Source: Streptomyces glomeratus
GTDB taxonomy: Bacteria; Actinomycetota; Actinomycetes; Streptomycetales; Streptomycetaceae
DNA length: 64,000 nucleotides
NCBI RefSeq assembly: GCF_021462825.1
Contig: NZ_JAKEEB010000017.1
Location: 1 to 64,000 of the forward strand
Direction: 5' to 3'
The translations under genes and the position numbers were made by a program. The notes beneath the pieces are model-generated. The model was given only the letters and a program-made list of their open reading frames with translations, ran no database searches and was not told the origin of the DNA. Positions 19,574 through 28,938 of the stretch are shown here, piece by piece. Within the stretch, counting starts at the first letter, position 1; the number at the start of each line of letters is the position of its first letter.

Positions 19574-20992
19574 GTGAGCGAGCAGTCCCGTCGTCCCCGC
19601 AAGCCCGGCAAGCCCTACCGCCGGCCCAAGAAGGACCCCGTCCGCATTCTCGCCTTCGACGCGCTGCGGGCCGTCGACGAGCGGGACGCCTACGCGAACC
19701 TCGTCCTGCCGCCGCTGCTGCGCAAGGCACGCGAGAAGGGCGACCTGGACGGGCGGGACGCGGCGCTCGCCACCGAGCTGGTGTACGGGACGCTGCGCCG
19801 GCAGGGCACGTACGACGCCATCCTGGCGGACTGTGTCGACCGGCCGCTGCGCGAGGTCGACCCGCCGGTGCTCGACGTGCTGAGTCTCGGCGTCCACCAG
19901 CTGCTGGGGACGCGGATCCCCAGCCACGCCGCCGTGTCCGCCACCGTCGAGCTCGCCCGCGTGGTGCTCGGCGACGGGCGGGCCAAGTTCGTCAACGCCG
20001 TCCTGCGCAAGGTCGCCCAGAACGACCTCGACGGCTGGCTGGAACGGGTCGCCCCGCCCTACGACGAGGATCCCGAGGACCACCTCGCCGTGGTGCACTC
20101 GCACCCGCGCTGGGTCGTCTCCGCCCTGTGGGACTCCCTCGGCGGCGGGCGCGCCGGCATCGAGGACCTGCTGGAGGCCGACAACGAGCGGCCCGAGGTG
20201 ACGCTCGTGGCCCGGCCCGGCCGCGCCACCACCGGGGAGCTGCTGGGCGAGGAGGCCGCCGTGCCCGGCCGCTGGTCGCCGTACGCCGTCCGGCTCAGCG
20301 AGGGCGGCGACCCCGGGGCCGTGGAGGCCGTGCGGGACGGCCGTGCGGGCGTCCAGGACGAGGGCAGCCAGCTCGTCGCGCTCGCCCTCGCGAACGCACC
20401 CCTGGACGGGCCGGACGAGCGGTGGCTGGACGGATGCGCCGGGCCCGGCGGCAAGGCCGCGCTGCTCGCCGCCCTCGCCGCCGAGCGCGGCGCCGCGCTG
20501 CTCGCCTCCGAGAAGCAGCCGCACCGGGCCGGTCTGGTGGCCAGGGCGCTGGCCGGGAACCCGGGGCCGTACCAGGTCATCGCCGCCGATGGCACCCGGC
20601 CGCCGTGGCGCCCCGGCTCCTTCGACCGGGTCCTGATGGACGTGCCCTGCACGGGCCTCGGTGCGCTGCGCCGCCGGCCCGAGGCCCGCTGGCGGCGCCG
20701 GCCCGAGGACCTCGACGGGTTCGCGCCGCTCCAGCGTGCCCTGCTGCGGACGGCCCTCGAGTCGGTACGGGTCGGGGGTGTCGTGGGCTACGCCACCTGC
20801 TCGCCCCACCTCGCCGAGACCCGAGCCGTGGTCGACGATGTCCGCAAGCAGTACCGCGACACCGAACTCATCGACGCGCGACCGCTGTTGCCCGGCGTAC
20901 CCGCACTCGGCGACGGCCCCGACGTGCAGCTGTGGCCGCATCTGCACGGCACCGACGCGATGTATCTGGCGCTGGTCCGCCGCACCGCCTGA
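19574..20992 (+). CDS. rsmB: 16S rRNA m5C967-type methyltransferase RsmB
   Basis: RsmB methylates a cytosine of small-subunit rRNA using SAM. The 472-residue protein has an N-terminal NusB-like RNA-binding domain (residues 20-160) and a C-terminal methyltransferase. The SAM loop is LDGCAGPGGKAALLA, and the two-cysteine catalytic pair lies in DVPCTGLGALRRRPEARW and YATCSPH. The GTG start gives a basic N-terminal tail (SRRPRKPGKPYRRPKK) that is common in actinobacterial members. Confidence 0.95.
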   Translation: MSEQSRRPRKPGKPYRRPKKDPVRILAFDALRAVDERDAYANLVLPPLLRKAREKGDLDGRDAALATELVYGTLRRQGTYDAILADCVDRPLREVDPPVLDVLSLGVHQLLGTRIPSHAAVSATVELARVVLGDGRAKFVNAVLRKVAQNDLDGWLERVAPPYDEDPEDHLAVVHSHPRWVVSALWDSLGGGRAGIEDLLEADNERPEVTLVARPGRATTGELLGEEAAVPGRWSPYAVRLSEGGDPGAVEAVRDGRAGVQDEGSQLVALALANAPLDGPDERWLDGCAGPGGKAALLAALAAERGAALLASEKQPHRAGLVARALAGNPGPYQVIAADGTRPPWRPGSFDRVLMDVPCTGLGALRRRPEARWRRRPEDLDGFAPLQRALLRTALESVRVGGVVGYATCSPHLAETRAVVDDVRKQYRDTELIDARPLLPGVPALGDGPDVQLWPHLHGTDAMYLALVRRTA

Positions 20993-21112
20993 CCGGCACC
21001 GTTCGCGGTTACTCGCCCACTGGGGACGGTTGAAAGTTCGAACCCTCGCTCATACGTAGGGAAACCGCGATTTCCGCTGTGCGGTGCCGCATTCCCCGTG
21101 TGACCTTTCGGT

Positions 21113-23446
21113 GTGCAATCCGTTAGATCCCCGGGCACAGCCGGCACTCACCGGCGTGCGGTACGCCTTCGTACGTTGCTGGTCTGGCTGGCGGTGGTGC
21201 CCACCGTGGCCATGGGTGTCCAAGTGCTCATCGGTTCGAGCCGGCTGCTGCGGGAGTCGCAGCATCTGCGCGAGGACGTGGTGGCCGGCCGTCAGACCGG
21301 CACGCCCCTGTATCAGCTCGTGATCAAGATGCAGGCCGAGCGCGCGATCACCGCCGCGTCCTGGTCGGGCTCACCTGTGTCCGGAACCGAGCTGCGCAGC
21401 CGCCGGGCCGACACCGACCGGGCCGTGGCCGCGTTCCTGAGATCCTCGGATCCCGGCCGGGTCCACGCGGACCGGGCCCGGCACCACCTCCAGGAGGTCG
21501 AGCGGCGTCTGGCCGGCCTGGGCGCCCGGCGCGAGCGCGCCGACGCGCGGAACGGCAGTCCGGGCGACACCGTGGACTACTACACCGGCGTGATCCACGA
21601 GGCGATTCGCAGCTACGAGGACTTCAGCCATGTCGACGACGGCGGACTCACGCAGGAGAGAGCGTCACTGGTCTCCCTGTTCTCGGCCTCGGAGGTGGTG
21701 GCCCGCGAGGACTCGATCCTCGCGCTGTCAGGCCCCTCCAGGAGGCTGACCGCCGCTCAGTTCACCGAGTTCATCGAAGCCGTCGGCGCGAGTGACTACC
21801 TGTACGACACGATTGCCCCCGAACTGACCGCCGGCGACCAGAGGGCCCTCGAGCGGATCCTCGCCTCGGACGCCTGGAAGACCAAGCTCCGCGTCGAGCG
21901 GGCGGTCATCTCCGAGCACCGGGACGCTCCCTCCGAGGTCCTGCTGCCCTACGGCATCCGCGAGTGGCGGACGGCGGACGACGCCCTTGCCGCCCGGTTG
22001 AACACCTTCAACGAGAGCGGGCTGCGGGAGCTGCTCGCCCACGCCGACGAGCGGGCGGCGCAGCTGGACAGGCAGGTGGCCGTGCTGGTGGCGGCGGGCG
22101 CCACCGCCCTCCTGCTGGTCGTCGTCGTGGTGGTCCTCACCACACGCTCGGTTCTGCGCCGTCTGAAGAGCCTCCACGACCGGACGGTGACGGTCGCCGA
22201 GGAGACCCTGCCGGACATCGTGGCCCGCCTGCAGCGCGGACAGACCGTCGGCGCCGAAGCGCTGCCGCAGCCGCAGGGGGAGCAGGACGAGGTCGGCAGG
22301 ATCGGCGACGCCTTCGCCCGCGTCGTCACCGTGTCCGTGGAGGGCCACCAGAAGCTCGCCGACGAGCGACGGGGCTTCGGCATGTTCGCCTCCGGTATCG
22401 CCTCCCGCACCGGGAACCTGGTCAGCCGGCAGCTCGCCCTCACCGAGCACCTGCAGGACACCTTCGGCCAGGACGAGGCACTCCTCGCCGACCTGATGAG
22501 GGCCGATCAGCTCACGGTGGGCATGCGCCGTCAGATCGAGAACCTGCTCATCCTGGCGGGCGGCGAGATCCCCGACCCGCACACCGAGCCCATGCGCGTC
22601 GCCGACCTGCTGCGGGAGGCGGCCGCGGAGGTCGAGGACTTCCGGCGCATCGACCGTCACGCCCTGGACGAGATCAGTGTGGAGCCCGGCGTGATCAGCC
22701 GGCTCAGCCACCTCCTGGCAGAGCTGCTGGACAACGCCACCCGCTTCTCCCCGCCGACGTCGAGAGTCGACATCCGGTCCCAACTCGTGGCCGGCGGCCT
22801 CTGTATCGAGGTGGAGGACCGCGGCCCTCGGGTGACCGAGGAGAGATACGAGGAGATGAACGGCCGGCTGCACTCGGCCCCGCCGTACTCCGTGCTGGCC
22901 GAGAACGCCCATCGGCTCGGCCTCTTCGTGGCCGGCCACCTCGCCGAGCAGCTCGGGGCGAAGGTCACGCTGCGCCGGTCCGTCTTCGGCGGGACGTCCG
23001 CCGTGGTGATCGTCCCGGGTGAGCACCTGGTGGACACCCACGAGCGCGGCCCGCTCCCCGATCCGGCGCCGAAGCCCGCGTCCGTACGGCGGCCCGCCGA
23101 GGAGCGCCGGCCCGGGGACGTCCCACGGCAGGGGGCCGCCGACGGCGAGGACGGCCTCGCTCCGACCGGGTCCGGGCTCCCGCGCCGCCGGCGGAAGGAG
23201 CCGGTGGGGCCGGCACGGTCCGCGGTTGTGGGCGCGGCTGCCCGCGGCTCCCGGGTCGTCTCCGGCCGGCCGGCGCTCCCCGAGCGCGTCCCGCAGACGC
23301 ATATCGCCGAGCAACTGCGTGAGCCACGCGCGGCCGCATCGGCCGGCCAGGACGCCGCCACGCCCGAGGAAGTCGCCGACGCCTGGGCGGACTACGAAGA
23401 CAGCACCCGACAAGCGGAACTCGAGCTCCGACAGGACCAGCCATGA
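21113..23446 (+). CDS. Conservon CvnA: membrane sensor histidine-kinase-like protein
   Basis: The 777-residue protein has one transmembrane helix near residues 22-42, an extracellular nitrate/nitrite-sensing (NIT) type helical domain to about residue 320, and a second helix (ALLLVVVVVVLTT). These are followed by a HAMP-like linker and a GHKL ATPase domain (LLAELLDNATRFSPP; EVEDRGPRV; LGLFVAGHLAEQLGAKVTLRRSVFGG). The phosphoacceptor region lacks an obvious H-box, as is typical of conservon CvnA. A disordered Pro/Arg tail follows. It starts at GTG 21113 with only a weak ribosome binding site, so the start is uncertain by some codons. It is the first gene of a four-gene operon with ATGA/GTGA overlaps. 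Confidence 0.88.
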   Translation: MQSVRSPGTAGTHRRAVRLRTLLVWLAVVPTVAMGVQVLIGSSRLLRESQHLREDVVAGRQTGTPLYQLVIKMQAERAITAASWSGSPVSGTELRSRRADTDRAVAAFLRSSDPGRVHADRARHHLQEVERRLAGLGARRERADARNGSPGDTVDYYTGVIHEAIRSYEDFSHVDDGGLTQERASLVSLFSASEVVAREDSILALSGPSRRLTAAQFTEFIEAVGASDYLYDTIAPELTAGDQRALERILASDAWKTKLRVERAVISEHRDAPSEVLLPYGIREWRTADDALAARLNTFNESGLRELLAHADERAAQLDRQVAVLVAAGATALLLVVVVVVLTTRSVLRRLKSLHDRTVTVAEETLPDIVARLQRGQTVGAEALPQPQGEQDEVGRIGDAFARVVTVSVEGHQKLADERRGFGMFASGIASRTGNLVSRQLALTEHLQDTFGQDEALLADLMRADQLTVGMRRQIENLLILAGGEIPDPHTEPMRVADLLREAAAEVEDFRRIDRHALDEISVEPGVISRLSHLLAELLDNATRFSPPTSRVDIRSQLVAGGLCIEVEDRGPRVTEERYEEMNGRLHSAPPYSVLAENAHRLGLFVAGHLAEQLGAKVTLRRSVFGGTSAVVIVPGEHLVDTHERGPLPDPAPKPASVRRPAEERRPGDVPRQGAADGEDGLAPTGSGLPRRRRKEPVGPARSAVVGAAARGSRVVSGRPALPERVPQTHIAEQLREPRAAASAGQDAATPEEVADAWADYEDSTRQAELELRQDQP

Positions 23447-23847
23447 CGACGGCACAGAGCGATGTCATCTACAGCATCCTGGACAACAACCTGAGCAGGA
23501 TCGCGGGGGTCCATGGAGCCGTGCTCCTCTCCAACGACGGGATCAGGCTCAGCGCCTACCTGCTGGAGCGGGACCAGGCCGAGCGGGTGGCCGCGGCGGC
23601 CTCCGGTGTCGCGTCCAGCATGAAGGCCATCTCGAGGGAGATCGCCGGTGGCGCGGTGATCCGTCAGCTGGTGGAGATGGACGACCGGTACCTGTGCATC
23701 GTCGGGTGCGGGTCGGGCAGCACCCTGATCGTGGTGGCCTCCCGCAAGGCACGGCTCGGGGAACTGGGCGGCGAGACGGTCCGCGCCTCGCAGGCGCTCG
23801 GCGAGTGGCTGGACACCCCCGAACGCTCACAGGCGCCCACGGCGTGA
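23443..23847 (+). CDS. Conservon CvnB: roadblock/LC7 protein
   Basis: This 134-residue protein has the roadblock/LC7 fold (GVHGAVLLSNDGIRLSAYL; EMDDRYLCIVGCGSGSTLIVVAS) related to MglB. In conservons, CvnB-type proteins interact with the GTPase CvnD and are thought to act as its regulator. The ATG overlaps the cvnA stop. Confidence 0.93.
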   Translation: MTTAQSDVIYSILDNNLSRIAGVHGAVLLSNDGIRLSAYLLERDQAERVAAAASGVASSMKAISREIAGGAVIRQLVEMDDRYLCIVGCGSGSTLIVVASRKARLGELGGETVRASQALGEWLDTPERSQAPTA

Positions 23848-24212
23848 CGATGTCCGACCCCCAGCCCGGACGGCGCCGCCGGACGCGCCTGTACGCCCTC
23901 ACCGACGGGCGTACGGCCGCGTCCCGGCACGGCCTGACGATGGACACGATGATCACGGCGGCTGCCGACGCCGACGCCCGGGGAAGCCTGCCCACGGAGT
24001 GGCAGGAGATCCTCGCCATGTGCCCGTCGCCGGACGGACGGGCGGTCGCCGAGATCGCCGCCCGGATGCAGATGCTTCTGACCCCCATGACGGTCCTGCT
24101 CGGCGAGCTGCTGGACCGTGGTCTGATCCGTCACAGGCCGCCGCTGGACGCCTCCGAGACCTCCCAAGTCCACCTGCTCATGAAAATCAGGGACAGCCTT
24201 GCGCGACTATGA
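23844..24212 (+). CDS. Conservon CvnC: DUF742 protein
   Basis: The protein has 122 residues, or 120 if the ATG at 23850 is used; GTG 23844 gives the usual 4-bp overlap. The DUF742 domain has a winged-helix-like centre (GRAVAEIAARMQMLLTPMTVLLGELLDRGLIRHRPP) and the conserved N-terminal RTRLYALTDGRT patch. Its molecular role is unknown. It overlaps the cvnD start by 14 nt. Confidence 0.9.
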   Translation: MTMSDPQPGRRRRTRLYALTDGRTAASRHGLTMDTMITAAADADARGSLPTEWQEILAMCPSPDGRAVAEIAARMQMLLTPMTVLLGELLDRGLIRHRPPLDASETSQVHLLMKIRDSLARL

Positions 24213-24789
24213 CAGCGCCGCACCGGGAGCGTCCCCCGTCAAGGTCCTGATAGCGGGGGGCTTCGGCGTGGGCAAGACGACCCTGGTCTCGGCGATCTCC
24301 GAAATCGATCCGCTGCGCACCGAGGAGCGGCTGACGGCCGCGGGCGTCGGGGTCGACGACCTCGACGGCATCGAGAACAAGGCGGCGACCACAGTCGCGA
24401 TGGACTTCGGCCGTCTCACCCTCCACCATGCCGGAATCGTCCTCTATCTCTTCGGGACACCCGGGCAGGAACGCTTCTGGTTCCTGTGGGACGACCTGCT
24501 GCACGGGGCGCTCGGGGCGATCGTCCTGGTCGACACCCGGCGCCTGGACCGCAGTTTCCCCGCCATCGACTTCTTCGAGAACCGCGGACTGCCCTTCGTC
24601 GTCGCCGCGAACTGCTTCCACGGCGAGCAGCCGTACACCGTCGAGGAGATCAACGCGGCCCTGCACCTTCGGGATCCGAACACCCCCGTCCTCCTGCTCG
24701 ACGCCCGCTCGCGGGACGACGTACGCGGCGCCTTGCTCTCGCTGCTGGAGGTGCTCATCGCCAGGGCGCGGCCGACCTCGCCGGTCTGA
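24199..24789 (+). CDS. Conservon CvnD: Ras-like GTPase
   Basis: The 196-residue small GTPase has the P-loop GGFGVGKTT at residues 20-28 and the switch/G3-like region LFGTPGQERF, related to MglA. The G4-type motif is AANCFHG rather than NKxD, as seen in this subfamily. It starts at a TTG with AGGGA upstream, inside the end of cvnC. It completes the conservon; in this system the CvnA-D proteins are proposed to form a membrane complex resembling eukaryotic G-protein-coupled signalling. Confidence 0.92.
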   Translation: MRDYDSAAPGASPVKVLIAGGFGVGKTTLVSAISEIDPLRTEERLTAAGVGVDDLDGIENKAATTVAMDFGRLTLHHAGIVLYLFGTPGQERFWFLWDDLLHGALGAIVLVDTRRLDRSFPAIDFFENRGLPFVVAANCFHGEQPYTVEEINAALHLRDPNTPVLLLDARSRDDVRGALLSLLEVLIARARPTSPV

Positions 24790-24863
24790 CGGGCGGGGGC
24801 CGGGGGAGCGGCTCGAAGCGGACCGGGGAGAGCGACCGACGGCGGGCATGGCAGTCTTGGGGC

Positions 24864-25550
24864 ATGGCCGTGCAGATCAACCCCAGCATCCTGTCCGCCG
24901 ACTTCGCCCGCCTCGCCGAGCAGGCGAAGGCCGTGGAGGGAGCCGACTGGCTCCACGTCGACGTCATGGACAACCATTTCGTCCCGAACCTCACGCTCGG
25001 CGTGCCGGTCGTAGAGGCCCTGGCGCGGGCGACGGACACCCCGCTGGACTGCCATCTGATGATCGAGGACGCCGATCGGTGGGCACCGCAGTACGTCGAA
25101 GCGGGTGCCGGATCGGTCACCTTCCACGCCGAGGCGGCCGGCGCGCCCGTGCGGCTGGCCCGGGAGATCCGGGCCAAGGGCGCCCGCGCCTCCATGGCTC
25201 TCAAGCCCGCGACGCCCATCGAACCGTACGAGGACCTGCTGCCCGAGCTGGACATGCTGCTCATCATGACCGTCGAGCCCGGCTTCGGCGGTCAGGCGTT
25301 CCTCGACATCATGCTGCCCAAAATCCGCCGCACCCGTGAGCTGATCAGCAAGCACGGCCTCGAGCTCTGGCTTCAGGTCGACGGCGGCGTCTCGGCCTCC
25401 ACCATCGAGCGGTGCGCGGAGGCGGGGGCGGACGTCTTCGTGGCCGGTTCGGCGGTATACGGGGCGGCCGACCCCGCCGCGGCGGTACGTGCACTACGCA
25501 CCCAGGCGGAGGCGGCGACGGCCCGCGCGTCCTGGGCGTGCGACGACTGA
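24864..25550 (+). CDS. rpe: Ribulose-phosphate 3-epimerase
   Basis: Rpe interconverts ribulose 5-phosphate and xylulose 5-phosphate in the pentose phosphate pathway. The 228-residue TIM barrel shows INPSILSADFARL, the metal ligands in HVDVMDNHFVPN and DCHLMIE, the GxGGQ phosphate loop in VEPGFGGQAFLD, and VDGGVSASTI. It follows cvnD by 74 nt and precedes a SorC-type regulator by 69 nt. Confidence 0.97.
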   Translation: MAVQINPSILSADFARLAEQAKAVEGADWLHVDVMDNHFVPNLTLGVPVVEALARATDTPLDCHLMIEDADRWAPQYVEAGAGSVTFHAEAAGAPVRLAREIRAKGARASMALKPATPIEPYEDLLPELDMLLIMTVEPGFGGQAFLDIMLPKIRRTRELISKHGLELWLQVDGGVSASTIERCAEAGADVFVAGSAVYGAADPAAAVRALRTQAEAATARASWACDD

Positions 25551-25619
25551 GCCAACGGAACCTGAACGCCGACCGTCCGGGCTGATCGAAACCGCCGGAT
25601 CTGCAAGGATGAACGGCGA

Positions 25620-26672
25620 ATGCAGAGTGTGAACAGCAGTGAGGAGATGGCCGTGTCGGGTATGTCGGCGGGCCGGTCAGCCATGCGCATGGGACCCGCT
25701 GAGCTGGTGCAGGCGGCGGCCATGGCCCGTCGCTTCTACCTCGAGGGCAAGTCCAAGATCCAGATCGCGGAGGAGTTCGGCGTCAGCCGCTTCAAGGTGG
25801 CCCGGGTCCTGGAGACCGCCCTCGAACGGGATCTCGTACGGATCGAGATCCGAGTGCCGGCCGAGCTGGACGCGGAGCGCTCCGACGCGCTGCGCGCCCG
25901 CTACGGCCTCAGGCACGCCGTCGTGGTCGAGTCGCCGGCCGAGGCCGAGGAGTCGCCCGATCCCGAGAACCTCGGGGAGGTGGCCGCCGACCTGCTCGGC
26001 GAGCTGGTGACCGAGGGCGATGTGCTTGGCCTGGCCTGGGGCCGGTCGACCATCCACATGGCGGCCGCCCTGGACCGGCTGCCACCGTGCACGGTGGTGC
26101 AGCTGACGGGCGTGTACGACGCCGGCACCGCCGAGCGAGGCTCGGTGGAGGCCGTCCGCCGCGCCGCGCAGGTGTCCGGCGGGGACGCGCACCCGATCTA
26201 CGCGCCGATGCTGCTGCCGGACGCGGCGACGGCTGCGGCGTTGCGGAACCAGACGGGGATCGCCCGGGCCTTCGAGTACTTCGACAAGGTCACGGTCGCC
26301 TGTGTCTCCATCGGCTCCTGGGAGCCCGGCATCTCGACGGTGCACGACATGCTGAGTGACGAGGAGCGGGCGCACTACGCGTCGCTCGGTGTCGCGGCCG
26401 AGATGTCCGCGCACCTCTTCGACGCGCAGGGCCGCCGGATCGGACGGGACCTCGGGGAACGGTGCATCACCGTCAAGGCGGACCAGCTGCGTCGTATCCC
26501 GGAGGTCGTCGCGATCGCGGGCGGGCAGCGGAAGGCGTCCGCCATCGACGCGGTGCTGCGCTCCGGGCTTGTCACCAGTCTGGTGACGGACACGTCGGCG
26601 GCGGACTACCTGATGACGGCGGGTCCGACCCCGACTCCGGCCCTGCACCGAGCGGACCCCGACGGAACTTGA
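25620..26672 (+). CDS. SorC/DeoR-type sugar-binding transcriptional regulator
   Basis: The protein has up to 350 residues. An N-terminal winged helix-turn-helix (LEGKSKIQIAEEFGVSRFKVARVLETA) lies near residues 43-70. A C-terminal SorC sugar-phosphate-binding domain contains LAWGRSTIHMAAAL, QLTGVYDAG and the catalytic-like remnant AGGQRKASAIDAVLRSGLVTSLVTDTSAA. Such proteins respond to phosphorylated sugars. Its position behind rpe suggests a pentose-phosphate effector, but this is inference. The start may be GTG 25653, which has a much better Shine-Dalgarno (GTGAGGAG) than the ATG given. Confidence 0.85.
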   Translation: MQSVNSSEEMAVSGMSAGRSAMRMGPAELVQAAAMARRFYLEGKSKIQIAEEFGVSRFKVARVLETALERDLVRIEIRVPAELDAERSDALRARYGLRHAVVVESPAEAEESPDPENLGEVAADLLGELVTEGDVLGLAWGRSTIHMAAALDRLPPCTVVQLTGVYDAGTAERGSVEAVRRAAQVSGGDAHPIYAPMLLPDAATAAALRNQTGIARAFEYFDKVTVACVSIGSWEPGISTVHDMLSDEERAHYASLGVAAEMSAHLFDAQGRRIGRDLGERCITVKADQLRRIPEVVAIAGGQRKASAIDAVLRSGLVTSLVTDTSAADYLMTAGPTPTPALHRADPDGT

Positions 26673-26846
26673 GGGCTGCGGGGGCCCCGGGATTCCGACG
26701 CCGGCCGGGCGGGGTCCTCGGGCTGCGAGGACCGCGCGTACGCGGTGCCCGCCCTGGGCTCGCGCGAGCCCGGGGCCGGGTGCCTCGTCGCCGGTCCGGG
26801 CGGTGAGACAGCGGTGAGACAGCGGTGCTGCACCGACGATCACCGC

Positions 26847-26897
26847 AAGACGTTTCAAAAGACGTTTCACTACAAGACGTTTCAACAAAATCGTTGA
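26847..26897. repeat. Three direct repeats before the barstar gene
   Basis: AAGACGTTTCA occurs three times, at 26847-26857, 26859-26869 and 26874-26884. It is followed by an inverted pair TCAAC-N6-GTTGA (26882-26897). The block is AT-rich against its surroundings and ends 13 nt before the barstar start, so it is a candidate operator or promoter-proximal element. Confidence 0.7.
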
Positions 26898-26909
26898 GGG
26901 CGGTACGAG

Positions 26910-27263
26910 ATGACCGACGACCTGGCGGGCCGCCTCGTGGTCCTGCTGGACCTCGACGGGGTCACCGACAAGTCCGCCTTCATGGAGCGGGTCGCGCGCG
27001 CCCTGGACCTCCCGGACTGGTTCGGCCGCAACTGGGACGCGCTCGCCGACTCGCTGAGCGACCTCACGGTATGGCCCTCCGCTGCCGCGGAGCGGGGTCT
27101 GCTGCTCGTCGTGCGGGGCTGGCGGCCGTACGCGAAGGAGCGGCCGCAGGAGTGGCGGATCGCCGAGGAGGTGTTCTCCGAGGCCGTGGAGGGGACACCG
27201 GGGCTGTCCGTGGCCCTTGAGCTTGGAGGATCCTACGAAGGGTCCTCTGACCTGCCTGGATGA
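26910..27263 (+). CDS. Barstar-family ribonuclease inhibitor
   Basis: The 117-residue protein matches the barstar family, small inhibitors of secreted microbial ribonucleases. The signature helix DKSAFMERVARALDLPDWFGRNWDALADSLSDL lies at about residues 20-52, with the usual Trp and Asp/Glu contact residues. No barnase-like RNase gene is seen nearby, so it is an orphan inhibitor and may act on an RNase or toxin encoded elsewhere. The GTG/ATG region is crowded by the direct repeats; ATG 26910 is preceded by GAGGG. Confidence 0.88.
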   Translation: MTDDLAGRLVVLLDLDGVTDKSAFMERVARALDLPDWFGRNWDALADSLSDLTVWPSAAAERGLLLVVRGWRPYAKERPQEWRIAEEVFSEAVEGTPGLSVALELGGSYEGSSDLPG

Positions 27264-27316
27264 TCGCCCCGGGGACCGTACGAGTGGCGCCATGGGACAA
27301 TGAAGTACGTGCTCTT

Positions 27317-27340
27317 CCCCCTGGCTGACCTGTCAGGGGG
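27317..27340. promoter_or_regulatory. Inverted repeat upstream of guaB1
   Basis: CCCCCTG-N10-CAGGGGG is a 7-bp perfect stem 31 nt upstream of the guaB1 start. It may be a leader hairpin or the terminator of the barstar transcript. Confidence 0.45.
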
Positions 27341-27370
27341 CCGCCTCTGATCGACTGGGATGTGCAGCAC

Positions 27371-28813
27371 GTGCGTTTCCTCAATGACATCCAGCCCGCC
27401 TACGACCTGACGTACGACGATGTGTTCATGGTGCCGAGCCGCTCCGCAGTCGGCTCCCGGCAGGGCGTGGACCTCGCCTCCCCGGACGGTTCGGGCACCA
27501 CCATCCCGCTGGTCGTCGCCAACATGACCGCGATCGCCGGCCGTCGCATGGCGGAGACGGTGGCCCGGCGCGGTGGGCTGGTCGTCATCCCTCAGGACAT
27601 CCCGATCGACGTGGTCACCGATGTCATCTCCTGGGTCAAGAGCCGCCACCTGGTGCTCGACACCCCGATCGTGCTCGCCCCGCACCAGACCGTCGCAGAC
27701 GCCCTGGCGCTGCTGCCCAAGCGCGCGCACAACGCGGGCGTGGTCGTCGACGCGGAGCAGCGGCCGATCGGTGTGGTCACCGACGCGGACCTCTCGGGGG
27801 TCGACCGCTTCACCCAGCTCGAAGTGGTCATGTCCAAGGACCTGCTGCTGCTCGACGCGGACATCGACCCGCGTGAGGCGTTCAACACCCTCGACGGAGC
27901 CAACCGCCGCTACGCGCCCGCCGTCGACAAAGAGGGCAAGCTCGCCGGCATCCTCACCCGCAAGGGCGCCCTGCGTGCCACGCTCTACACCCCGGCGACC
28001 GACGCGAACGGCAGGCTGCGTATCGCCGCCGCCGTCGGCATCAACGGTGACGTCGAGGGCAAGGCCAAGCAGCTTCTCGACGCGGGTGTGGACACGCTCG
28101 TGATCGACACCGCGCACGGCCACCAGGAGTCGATGGTCAGCGCGATCAGGACGGTGCGGGCGCTCGCCCCGAAGGTGCCGCTGGCGGCGGGCAACATCGT
28201 CGCCGCCGAGGGCGTGCGCGACCTGATCGAGGCCGGCGCGGACATCGTCAAGGTCGGTGTCGGTCCCGGTGCCATGTGCACCACGCGGATGATGACCGGT
28301 GTCGGCCGGCCCCAGTTCTCGGCGGTGATGGAGTGCGCGGCCGAGGCGCGGAAGTACGGCAAGCACGTGTGGGCCGACGGCGGTGTCCGCCACCCGCGCG
28401 ACGTCGCGATGGCGCTGGCGGCCGGTGCGTCCAACGTGATGATCGGCTCGTGGTTCGCGGGCACCTACGAGTCCCCCGGCGACCTGCATCAGGACGCGGA
28501 CGGCCGCCTCTACAAGGAGTCGTTCGGCATGGCCTCGGCGCGCGCGGTCCGCAACCGCACGTCGGAGGAGTCGGCGTACGACCGGGCCCGCAAGGCGCTG
28601 TTCGAGGAGGGCATCTCGACCTCCCGCATGTTCCTCGACCCGGCCCGCCCGGGCGTGGAGGACCTGATCGACTCGATCATCGCGGGCGTCCGCTCCTCCT
28701 GCACATACGCCGGTGCCGCCTCCCTGGCGGAGTTCGCCGAGCGGGCCGTCGTGGGCATCCAGAGCGCGGCGGGCTACGCGGAGGGCAAGCCGCTGCACGC
28801 CAGCTGGAGCTGA
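27371..28813 (+). CDS. guaB1: GuaB1-family IMP dehydrogenase-like protein
   Basis: The 480-residue protein has the IMPDH/GMPR barrel with an inserted pair of CBS domains (about residues 90-205). The catalytic cysteine loop is GPGAMCTTRMM with C303, and the phosphate loop is ADGGVRHPRDVAMAL. In mycobacteria the GuaB1 paralogue works as a GMP reductase (GMP to IMP) regulated through its CBS domains, and this is the likely role here, separate from the main guaB2. The start at GTG 27371 (RFLNDIQP) is preferred to GTG 27362. Confidence 0.88.
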   Translation: MRFLNDIQPAYDLTYDDVFMVPSRSAVGSRQGVDLASPDGSGTTIPLVVANMTAIAGRRMAETVARRGGLVVIPQDIPIDVVTDVISWVKSRHLVLDTPIVLAPHQTVADALALLPKRAHNAGVVVDAEQRPIGVVTDADLSGVDRFTQLEVVMSKDLLLLDADIDPREAFNTLDGANRRYAPAVDKEGKLAGILTRKGALRATLYTPATDANGRLRIAAAVGINGDVEGKAKQLLDAGVDTLVIDTAHGHQESMVSAIRTVRALAPKVPLAAGNIVAAEGVRDLIEAGADIVKVGVGPGAMCTTRMMTGVGRPQFSAVMECAAEARKYGKHVWADGGVRHPRDVAMALAAGASNVMIGSWFAGTYESPGDLHQDADGRLYKESFGMASARAVRNRTSEESAYDRARKALFEEGISTSRMFLDPARPGVEDLIDSIIAGVRSSCTYAGAASLAEFAERAVVGIQSAAGYAEGKPLHASWS

Positions 28814-28833
28814 TCCGACACATCCTCGGCTGC

Positions 28834-28867
28834 GGCCCCCGTTCCCCGATTCCGGGGAGCGGGGGCC
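28834..28867 (+). terminator. Hairpin terminator after guaB1
   Basis: GGCCCCCGTTCCCCG pairs with CGGGGAGCGGGGGCC, 15 bp with one G-U pair and an ATTC loop. Confidence 0.85.
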
Positions 28868-28938
28868 GTTCGCGTGCCCGGTCGGAGGGCGGGGGGCGTG
28901 GGCCCGTGGACGGGGCCGCCACCGCCGGTGGACGCCCG

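Noticed and set aside
18365..20947. 860-codon minus-strand frame opposite fmt and rsmB
   Set aside because: Antisense shadow with no family resemblance.
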